DNA from: Apostichopus parvimensis
Lineage: Eukaryota; Echinodermata; Holothuroidea; Aspidochirotida; Stichopodidae
Assembly: GCA_000934455.1 (NCBI GenBank)
Contig: KN883028.1
Location: 39,308 to 91,035 of the forward strand
Reading direction: 5' to 3'
Length of the DNA: 51,728 nt
The translations under genes were made by a program, and so were the position numbers. Below the pieces are notes generated by a model. It saw only the letters and a program-made list of their open reading frames with translations. It searched no databases and had not been told where the DNA came from. Shown here piece by piece: positions 10,801-22,800 of the stretch; the first letter of the stretch is position 1; every line of letters starts with the position of its first letter.

Positions 10801-13800
10801 ATATAACAAACATGAGTAATAATATTACTGACCTCATCCTCATGTGTGTTTGCAGCTCCTGAAGAATCCGGTGATATTTGCCTCTGGATGAATTCTTGCC
10901 TAACCAGCTAGGGAAGTTGATCATTCCCCCGAGGTGACCACGCATATACTCTCCAGGGAGCACACTAGCAAAAACTGCCTGATCGATCGACAAGGAAAAG
11001 TGAAAACATGTTTTAAGAAATTTAGTTTAAAATAATTATATTAAGAAAACAACTGGAGTAGGCAATGAACTTTGGAATAGCAAAGAATTCTCCCACTCTC
11101 CTCTGCCCCCCCCCCCCAACCATCCCTCACCAACAACTATAATGCAAACAACTGGAGTAGGTAATGAACTTTGGAATAGCTAAGAATTCTCCCCCTCTCC
11201 TCTCCCCACCCCTCCCTACCCCCATCCCTCACCAACAACTATAATGCAAACAACTGGAGTAGGTAATGAACTTTGGAATAGCTAAGAATTCTCCCCCTCT
11301 CCTCTCCCCACCCCTCCCTACCCCCATCCCTCACCAACAACTATACATGCAAACTTCGCTTGGGATTTCTTTCTATGCAAATTGAGTACAGTGCTGCAGG
11401 TGACGATTTGAATAAATTTGTTGCTCAACCCCGGTAGCTGGGTGGCCAGTTACATAACATATCGAGATGAAGGACACACATCAACGACCGTCATCAAGGA
11501 GATACAAGATCGGATCAGGTGGTAGACACTGAACTACCTATAACATCTATAGGTCACATATTTCACCATGGCAACACTCATGTAAACAATAAATCAATAC
11601 AAAGGATTGATGTTTGCACAGTGGAAATAAATATATATGCTTGTATGTAGAAGTCATGACTAAACTCAGCAGACAGCACCAAATTGCTAGACTTTCTGGC
11701 CTAATTACGACATATGTCTGGCCGCCCTATCCTGAAGTTGCTATTCAAGCGATCGATCTGCATTGTGCTGGTATTATACAATAAATTTGGAAATAAAAAC
11801 TGGACCAAATTTTCAGCCGAAAAAGGAGCATTACTTGAGTTTACTGACCTGTAGTGGTAGCAGATTCCATTTCATCGAGCTTCTGATTTGTTTATCCACC
11901 AGATCCCCGAAGGCTATGCTGTCGGCTGTTTTACTCAAGAGATCGAGGTGTTTCTTGATGTCGCCGCTGCAAAAGAAAATCACATAATTCTCACCTAAAA
12001 CTCTCCAATTTACGGTTACTTTAGTGGAGTGTTAGCTCAGTGGTTAACGCCGGTGCCTTCCAATCATAAGGTGCCCGGTTCGAGTCACTCCAAGATTAAT
12101 GTATATCATCCAGTTAAAGAGTTGTTGACAATTGACAATTCATAATCATGGACGTTAAATATGAATGTAAGAGACCTTTAGCCTCTGAAGAAGATCCTGC
12201 TAGGATCGAAACATCGGGCCAACTTACTTTTACACATTCTATTACACAGGCTCTCTAGTGGATAAGCAGTTTGCTAACAGTTTTATTTTATTTTGTTTTT
12301 CAGTCACAGAGTTGTTGACAATTGACAATTCATAATCATGGACGTTAAATATGAATGTAAGGGACTGACTTCGGTCAGCTTGCTGCTTTGATAAGCCAAT
12401 GAGGCTTCTTCGCAAGTTCCTGGAGGAGGATCTAAAATACATACATACATACATACAGACTTAAATAAATATTAAGAAATACGCTCTACATAGGACAATC
12501 GTCTGTGTTTTTTTTTTCACGTTGTATAACTCACCCTGCTTTCCGTGGTATCACGTTGGGATAATTTTCCTGCACGAAAAGCGGTGCGATTGAGTAATCG
12601 TGAAAAAAGAGGCCGACTTTATCGTTGAAAGTCATCTTTGATATTTCCTCGCTGGATGAAAACACTTGTCTCAGGACATCCCAGGGTCCCTGCAAAAAAA
12701 TTCAAAATTATTTCTTATAAAATTATTAATTAAATTATATGAACTACATCTGAATTTTCTCCCAAAACTATGGGATGTTATTCGTATTTTGTTTATTGAA
12801 ATAAAGACACGCATAGGAAGCCAAAGGAAGTAATATACCAGCCACTTTCTAAATCAAAGATTATCCATATATCTAAATTAATGAATCACTATTTGTTGAG
12901 AAAGGCTGACAGATCCTGTGAACAAGTTGAAAAGAACTTGATAAGAAGCTATTATTTTCATAGTGAAAATACATCCTTGGTAATTTTAATGAAGAACAAA
13001 GCCTGATGCACCTCTGCTGGATGAAGCAAAAGCTCATTTCAAATATTGGGTAAATAAGTCAGGGCAGGAGAAAGGGGTTGGGGTTAGGTTTATGGACACT
13101 GGCTATTAATCATCCCAGAAAAAATAAGGCTACTATGCAAATTTTTAAAAACAAACCATTTTCAAGTCTTTCTTCACAGTTTGTTCTTTTCCATCTCTAT
13201 GTGTTGTTTCCTCCATTTTATCTGACCTTTGACCTGCCGACCACATGCTCATATTGTGAAGAACCTAAAGAGGAAAGAAAGCAATGAAGATGATGACAGA
13301 CCATCCCTGGCTCCAGTCTCCATGGAAACTGAGGGGTTTCCACATAACATTTACTTAAAAAACTTTTTTTAAAAATCTGAAAATTCCTAATCAGATTTGT
13401 AGGTTAGCTTGACAATTAATAGCAAATTTTTTGTCAAATTTTGATAGGTTAACCATGCAAAAAAGGCAGCAAGAATAATGGCAAATTTCTTTTCAGTGAA
13501 AATAATTAGGGTTTGTGAAATGTAACCATCCCAGAGTTCCAGTCAATGAAAGTGGCTGGACTAAGAGAGAAACCAGTTCGTTGGCCACTCACAGGTAATA
13601 AAGTCAAACATAATGTAAACACCTACAGGTATTACTCACATTAATCTTCATCACAGTCCTAAACTAGTGTTCAAACGATTATGCTTAAACAGAAAATACA
13701 GATTACCGATTATTCTTTTCATAATCGAGCATATTCCGATTCCGATTATTTGAAAAAGAGAAAATATCCTGTTTATACGAAGTCGGCAATAAACTATGTG

Positions 13801-16800
13801 ATAGAAACAATTATTGTTGTGATTTTCCTCTGTTTCCTTTTGCTTCATTGTAAAAGAAAAGGCTTTTATGTATCCTTTTGTATGTACCAAATCACCTCTG
13901 TAAGAAAAAAAAATTATTTTTTAGAAATTTCCACGATACGAAATATGACATCCTACCAAGTAAGTACTGTGTTAAGCGAATGGCCTAACCACCTTGACAT
14001 GTTTTTGCCGTGTTTTTGAATAATGATATTTTCACCTTCCATATGTTTTTGAATAACCGGTATGACATAACTGGTATTCCACGTAATTTTTAATGATCCG
14101 ATATGTTCCGATTATGCAATAATCGGCCGGATTCTGATTCTGATTATCGTTTGAACACTAGCCTAAACCAAATGCAGTGCTGGCTTTTATATCCCTCTTT
14201 TGTTGAGATGGCTGTACATCATTACTAGTTAACAAAACTGAAAAACTGAAACCATTTTAATGTTACTTAGCATGGCAAAGGAGAAGGGTTTCAAGCAATA
14301 AACTTGACTTAACCCTCACAGAAAACCTGTAAGGGTCAATGCTCACCTGTCGTACATCTTGGTTGGAAGCCATTATCATGTTGTCCACCAATGCAGGTGC
14401 TATTTTAACACCTTCCTTAAAAGCCACCGACATCATGGCCGCCTGTAATATCAAGCAAATAGTGTATAAAGTCAAGGTAATGCAACAGAAGAGAAAGGTA
14501 AATCGGTTACTCTGAGATCACTATATATTTAACAGGGATGAGCCTGGGGTAAAAAAAATCAAGGAACTTTGCAAAAATTGCGGTATAGGCTCCAGTTTGC
14601 GTATGTTACAGTGTGTGAGGATAATAGTTTTTGTCCCCGAGGTAGAAAAGAAATCACGGATAATCCACGAATTCGCGGAAAAAGCTCATGCCTGATTCAA
14701 GATGGCTCTTGACAGCAGTTGCTATGGAGACTGCTTGTCAAAGCATATGTAAATCACATAACATATATAAAGCACTGTATACAGTCGAGGTAGATAAGAA
14801 ACATCTAGCATAAAATTGGGGCAATACAGTTTCAAATTGCAAACCTTGATTTGAGGTAACCGGGGTCGTTGAAAGCGCAGATCAAAGCAATGATTACAAA
14901 GCGATCTGATCTTTGGATGGCTTCGATCATTGCAGATACAGATTACTGGAACACGAGAACCTTTGATCAGCTGAATTAATTCCTGAAAAGAGGGTAGGCA
15001 ATGAGAAGAGAATGTCAGAGGTTAAATTTTGAAACAACAAATAACGCTTGGTTGACAATTGTGTTAAGTCATTTAGGTCAGTAAAAGTGACCTCTTTTGA
15101 TCTGAAAGTATGATTTAATTTCAAATTTCAGAAGCCTAAGGTCAAGCCAGTAGTAAACAGTACTTTTGGTTTAACTTCTTCCAAATAGGTTACATTTCTC
15201 AACTGTACTTACAAGTCTTACAAGATACCCAGAACCAAGCAACATTATATGCTTAAAAGGCATTGAAGACTCGGGCACAGAGAAACATAACATGCCGGTA
15301 ATCTGACCTAGTTTCGAATGAGGTGTAACATAAGTGTTAGACACCACCATCGATCCACAGTCAATACATGCAGCTACGGTCAATACCCACAACACAGTGT
15401 ACATAGCAGCGATGGACATCTCAGGTCTAGATAAAAGATAACAAGGTATCACGTTTCATTACTGTCTGCATTTTGTAGTGACACCAAAAAAACTTCACTT
15501 GCAAGCAACGGACAGTTAACTTTTTCAGATGGTGGCACAGGGTTTGGGGCGAGTCTTCAATGCCTTTAAACGCAATGATCATCCTTCAAATGTAACACCA
15601 GATTGTGGTAATAAAATCCAAATTATGCAAATTTATATCGATTAATGCATGAATATGCAATCACCTGCATACCGCCTCTGTCTTCGTTCCCAGACATGCC
15701 ATCCACTTCGTCCATAATAAGGCAATGCCTGGAGTGTTGGTCTTTGGTCTTGGGCTTGCTGCTGAAGAAACTGCCCAGGACAGTATTATCTAAATACTCT
15801 GACACACACTCCTGTAAGGTCTTCTTGCTCCTGGCATCACTTGCATTTAATTCAAAATATGTAAAACCAACTTCCTGTTTGGGGTGTGAAAAGAGTGAGG
15901 GGTAATACATCTTTAATATTGATATTAACAACTTCGGCTTTTATTCATGCATACTGAAACTCTTTTTTACTTGAGATATGAATATATTCATAAACATATG
16001 AAGTAATGCAGCCAGTTGAGACAATTTCCTCATGATACTACCTCTCTAAACTGTACTCCAATATCATGCTCTCAAAGCACTGGTATTGACAGTACAAACA
16101 GTTCCTTACCTTGATCTGATAGAAACATGATATTCATACTGCTCGAACTGACAATACGAGTGCTCTGAAGCGGGACATGACACTACAGTATAAAAAACAT
16201 CGTCCCAACTGGGTGAGTAATGCTCAGTATGTGGCCAATCAATTATCATGTTCGCTCGCAAATATCCATAGCAAATGGTTTTATTTCAATACTTCATTGA
16301 AGCTAACACGTCTTAACCAGTCATCATGTTTTTCCATGCAATAAGTTAACACTTAATTTTTATTCTGCAAAGTTTGATGACTTTATAAATGTCATCGACT
16401 TTCAATAAATTTGCCAACGATCTTGTCATATTTTGTGCCTCTCCAATGGTCTTCGACATGAGAAAACATTACCAAAATTTTCTCTCTCGAACGCAGACTG
16501 CATTAAAACACATCAACAGACTCTGGACACCAAGACCTCAAGTTTTTTTCATCTCTCAAGACAAGTTATAATGTGGCAAGTTGCATTGCCTCAAGAAGTA
16601 TGGTATTGTATGATGAACTACATGTGATGCAGTATTTCTCAGGTTAGGGTTAACCCTAGGGGTTAACCCTAACCATAGGGTTTTCCCGGTCCACACGATA
16701 CGTCATTCATTGGGGTGTATCATGCATGATGACATTGCTTGACATATTAAACTGTATACAAAACGGTTCTCTTGAGAAATATTGTCACGTGAGGATTGGC

Positions 16801-19800
16801 TGCTCTGAAGGTTCAATATTTGAATATTCATAATCTAATGAATATTTATAACATTGTCAATGATATTTTCAGCTCTCTTAGAGCAATTATGTAAATTTGA
16901 TGAACTCACCTTGCAGACGATCTGTGCTGTTGTAGTCTTACCGACACCCGGAGGACCGGACAGGAGAGCTGCTTTGAATGTGAATCCGTCTTCTCGGTTG
17001 AATCGAGCTGCGTACATGAAAGTTAGAATTTAATAAATTGATAAATTAATAAATTGATAAATTGATAAATTGATAAATTGATAAATTGATAAATGAAAAA
17101 ATGGAAAAATGGAAAAATTGATAACTTGATAAATTAAAAAATTAGAATATTTGCTGACCTTACCACACCCATTAATTTATTAAAATTTAATTAATAAAGT
17201 TGGTGAAGGTGAAGAAAACATTGACTCTATTTTACTTTATTTTGCGATGGATCAGTCAAAGCTTTTTTTCAGGATCAAACCAAGCACTATTTGGTTCAGA
17301 CAAGGATAGGTTCAAGGTCAAACGATCAGACGAGGAATTTTTTGACAACCTCTATGTCAAAAAATTTACACGTTGATATAAACTGTGCATATTATTAGTA
17401 TCATCGAGTGATGCTTCTTTGTTTTCCAGCTTTGAAAATCTTTTCAATCATTGATATGGTAGTGTTTACACGTAACATTCCATTCTCCCAAACAAATATT
17501 CCATGCAAATAGAGCCCAAAAGGTTCCTTGTATAAACAAAACACTCTCTTAAAACCTCTGCAAAGTGGGTCTACACTTCATGACAAACATCACCACTTCT
17601 CCAGAGGCCTTGCAAAAGAAACTGTCATAAATGAACAACAAATACTAGCCTAAAACCTTGGAACTTTCTTCAAACCATGACAAACATCACCACTTCACCA
17701 GAGGTCTTACAAAAGAAACTGTCATAAATGAACAATAAAGACTAGCCTACTTTGTATACTATGACTAGAACTGAGATGGAACACTTCTAGATAGGATAAC
17801 TTGCATCCCAGAGATTGTTAGGATATTACCTCATAGGTAATATTAGTATTGCTAAAGAAATTCAGTAGCTACTTGAATGACAAAAAGGTGGAATATGTTT
17901 AATAATGAAAGACAACTGGCTCACTTTAGGCACACGTAAACAAAAGAAAACAAGTCACAAACCTTTATCTTTATGAGGACCAAAGTTATTGTCATGCCAC
18001 CTCTGCAGCCATTTTGTCAGTTTCTTAGCATTACTCCTGTCTCCCTGTTGGCCGATTATTTGCTTGGAATTGTTCGGCTTGTATTTGTCGACCCACATCT
18101 GTGTCGAAGCCTGAGATGGTACGCTGCTGGATTTACGGTCCTGCGAGTTTTGTCGGCCTAAGCTCTCTTGACTGTTAAACTCTGAACCTTGTGAATCTGA
18201 CTGCTGTGAGTTTGCACGGCTCGGCGTCCAAGAAAACTTTCCCTTATCAATTTTGCTGGGGGCGACGTAGGTTGGTTCCTGTTTGGTCCTTCCCGCTTTC
18301 TGAAGAACAAGATGCAGAGATAATGGTTCAAGCAACAGGTGTTGGAGAATGGATAAAACATATTTAAAAAAAAAACAGCTACTCTTGGGAAAGGAAAAAA
18401 TGGTAGCAGAAAATGATTTATTTTCAAATTTGTGCTTTAGATTATCACCACATATGATCTGCAAATATCAAGTGTGACTCTTAAAGCAACTTTTTGAATT
18501 GAAAATGGTAAACATTTCAATTGTTAGTAAGAAACCCATAACAAAGTAGCTCATTGGTCAGTTTAGTCCAGTTTCATAATTCAAGTGGTGAAGCAAAAGT
18601 CCAAAATCTGGAATTTTTTGAAATTTACCTTAACATGTGTTTCATCCTACGATCTAAAGTGTCCGGCCGACAAAATTTGGAGAATCGAATACATTATCTA
18701 CTCACTCGATTGCATTATTTTGGTGAAGAATCTAGAAGGATGTCCTTACTTGGTTATTCCCACTATTAATCATGAGAAAAACTGAATCGTTTGGGAAAAA
18801 AATTGGACCAAACTACGAAAGCTGTGTTAAAAATAACAAAAATGTTCATCGCATACGAAATGAATATTTCCTTTATTTACACATAAAATATTAAAACAAA
18901 ATCTAACCTCATTTGAAGGTTTTTTGGATGGACTTGGTTTCTTTGTAGTATTTGCTTTCCTCTTTCCTGGTTTTGAGCTGATCAAATCATACAGACTTGT
19001 TTCATCCAGCATTTTCACTTTCATTTCTTGAGCCTTAAGAAGCAAAATAAAAATGTAAGGATATTAGGTAAATTGAAATCAGCATCCACGAGGCCCAACT
19101 CGAAAGGAAGTGTTAAAACACACACGACTGCAACACGGCAATTTCTAACTTGTATTAGTTTTCTATGTATCATGCTGTATCACACACTTATATATCTTAT
19201 ATAACAGTATAACTTTTAATTGCACCCAGGTTATTCTACCGGAGATAGTTTTGTTGACTGGCCAGTCAAGACATATGACGATCTTAGATCAATTGATTGC
19301 ACCAACTTAACTCCACCATTGTGACAATAGATTTTAATAGTCATAGCAACGGTTACTCTGACAACTGACCCTGCCCGACTGTGTTCTGTTAATGACCCAT
19401 GTTTGGTTAGGTTTTGCATATCCAAGTCATCTCCCAATGGTAGGCTACAACTGTTGAAATCAGTCTTAGTATTATGCAAATGAAGCGGGAGACAAGCGCG
19501 CGTTCCTTTCTATGAGTGTTAGCTCAGTGGTTAACGCCAGTGCCTTTCAATCATTCGGTCAGCTTGCGGCTTTGATAAGCCAATGATGGCTTCTTTGCGA
19601 GTTCCTGCTAGCAGGAAGATCTAAAATACATACAAATGCACTCTGCCATTGCCGATAAATTCATATCCAGTTCCCTTGAAAGAAGCTTACGCGACTTAGA
19701 ACTGTCGTAGACTATCCACGACTGTCCATTTTAAGTCAAGTTGGGTGGGGTTCGCATTCAATCAGGCATTGTGCCACCAGCTTTTACCATATCAACACGA

Positions 19801-22800
19801 CTAGAGGTTTTGACATACCTTCTGTGTCTTGGAGTCCCCCGGTTCTCTGCCAATCACCAAATAAGACGTCTTTTTGCTGACACTCGTTCGCACTGCACCT
19901 CCGAGGCTCTCTATGTGAGTCTTGAGCTCACCTTTATCAAAATATTCCAGGACTCCGGTCAGCACGAACGATAATCCATCGAGGCAGGCTTCCTCTCCCT
20001 GGATGTGGAAAACCATATAAGAGCAACTTAAAGTGAATCACAAACTAGTGTATAAGTTTCATACTGTTCATCTTCTAATACTAACAGAGAGATTAAATCA
20101 CACACTGGTAGGTAATCACAGATGGACTAGACCCATGTTTTTACCACTCTGGTGGGTCTGTGACACACTTTCGAGGTTTTCCTGAGGGTACAAGGGTCCA
20201 TACAAGCCAAAGGTGCCTGTAATAACATTTCTCTAAATGTGCCATATCTGAGCAAAAAAAAACAAAAATTCCCCTCACCCATCCCATGATGGGATTGAGG
20301 TTGTTGGTGATACTCCTCATGTTAAGTGGTCCCTAAACAAATTTATTTGGTCCTCGGGGTTTCACCTCAATTGCCTTAAACACTCACCTTTGGTAGTTCT
20401 CTTGATCCAAGGCAACGTGGTCCTTCCCTCTGTAAGTAGCTCCTGTAAGCTGGACCTCCTCGTTTCTTCTCCGCAGTGTCTGGAGGGGAGCCCTCATTAT
20501 TATGTCCCTTCCCTGGTGATTTAGCCGACATCTTGCTACTAACTGGACTACCTCGCTGGGCGGCCTTTTTGGGTGTAGAAGAATCGCCCTTGGGTTTCTC
20601 TGGTGTGGTTCTCGCTGAAGTCTTTCTGGGACTATATCTGATGATCTCCTGAGTCTTTCTGGGACTATATCTGATGATCTCCTGAGTCTTTCTGGGACTA
20701 TATCTGATGATCTCCTGTGGAAACAGTAGACAATATCAAAAAAGTAAAACCCTTGCAGGCAACAAATATTGCCAAAATCTTTCCATTTTTATTCGGAACA
20801 ATACTCGTTGCTGCAAAACGTATCTCGCAGACGGTAAGACTTTTTCATGAACTTTGGTACTGAGATTGAATGCCAATCGATGAATTTCCAACCAGCTGCC
20901 ATTAATACTGTTAATGAAATCATTCCTTCTCTACATCACTCCGCCCAGAATGTTAACATCACATCGAAGGAAAGTTAAAGTTTAGCTAACATGGATTGTT
21001 AATGATACAGGTACTTATGCATTGCAAGTTCCCACAACCAACTGTTTTAGGCAAAGAAAGTTACACCTTCCATTTGTTCCCCCTCTACCTGCCACTTGCC
21101 ATAACCCCATCCCCCCTCCCCACCCCCACCTTCCCTTGTCTCTCACTGGAATCTGTAAACTAACTGTTATCTACAACCTTGGTCATTTTTGGTTTTCAGA
21201 TCAGGCAAGCCAGTCTTCTGTACCCCTTGTCATGCCCCCCCAACCCCCACCCTCACCCCACCTCCCTCTGGAAAGGACCACATTGACAATGAAAACAAAT
21301 GCAAACTGTACCTTCTTAATCTCTGGCCTTGTCTTCTGACTCCTCCCCACAGCCTTCGTCTTTTTGGTTTTCAGAGGGCTCGTCTCTGCCTGCTGGACCC
21401 TCTTGCGAGGGCTTCTTCTCTGGGGCGTCGCCTCTGGAGTCTGGGGTACCAAGACTTTGGACGTTTGCATCTTCTCGGAGAGCTTGCTGGCAAAAGACGT
21501 CTGTGGGTTACGAAGAGGGACGTACCAAACTTGATGTCACATTACCAATTTTTGTGCTGGATACAGAGTCATAGGACAAGAGTAAAAGAAACAACCCTTC
21601 CAACCCTCCATCCCCCCTCCCCTCCCCTCCCCCCCCACCACTTCCTAATACTCTAACAAATCACAAAGCTATCTTCTTCAAAACATAACTGATATTAGTT
21701 CAGCAGTTTTACAAGACTTTCTGTTTATTTTTTTGTCTTGTTTCGTTCACCATCTTCTCCAATTTTCTTCACAATATAATGACAGTTGTTTAAAGTACGT
21801 CCCAAGTTCCAGAATTTGATCTTTCTGTAAGAAGTACCGTAACTTCAGATACTAAGTTAGTGGCTTTTTCACACAGCCATAATCCTTTTCTCCAGCACTT
21901 TAGCTGCCATATTATTAAGTCTGCTGCTGGAATCATTATTGTACTGTGTGCTACAACATTGGCTTTACTGGCCAAGTGAACGATACCTACATGACTGGAC
22001 GTTGAAACTTACAGTTTCGTATAGTCTCTTGTACATTTGCAGTTTCAGAGGCTAGCTGCATAGCCAACTCATTCTGAGCCTGTCACGGCGCTCACAAGCG
22101 CCCTCACTTTGTAGGTAACTACAGAATGACTATACTCCCTGGTGTGTTGTCCGCTCAACAAATAGCACCATGAACAACCGAAAAGTTCTTCTTAATACTG
22201 CAAGCACTCCACGCGCACTACAATACTGCGTATTTTGCAGGCAAATGCAGTTCTAGTTGCTGATATCATTCCTTGCAAGCTTTAAAAGGGGGCTCAGATA
22301 TCAACTACTGGAATGCTTTTGTTGTTACTTTCAAAAATTACAAAAAAGTTCAACATTATTAGCTCTACATTTATGGCACAGCTATAGAACTGATCTTTGG
22401 ATCATATACATCTGGGGTGGGCAACCTACAGACCGTGGGCCACATGCGGCCCCCCAGTGATTTTTTTGCGGTCCGTGAGACGTCTCAAGAAAAGAAAAAA
22501 AATCAATCTATTTTACATCATCACAAAAAACAAGCTGGCTGCTTAGAATTTATCAGCACTTATGATGCTGTCAGGTAGGCCTATTATCCCCATTAATTAT
22601 CAACTGNNNNNNNNNNNNNNNNNNNNNNNNNNNNNNNNNNNNNNNNNNNNNNNNNNNNNNNNNNNNNNNNNNNNNNNNNNNNNNNNNNNNNNNNNNNNNN
22701 NNNNNNNNNNNNNNNNNNNNNNNNNNNNNNNNNNNNNNNNNNNNNNNNNNNNNNNNNNNNNNNNNNNNNNNNNNNNNNNNNNNNNNNNNNNNNNNNNNNN

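Noticed and set aside
21022-21656. Plus-strand open frames rich in Pro and Leu
   Set aside because: They arise from C-rich intron tracts and the antisense of RFC1 exon 5.
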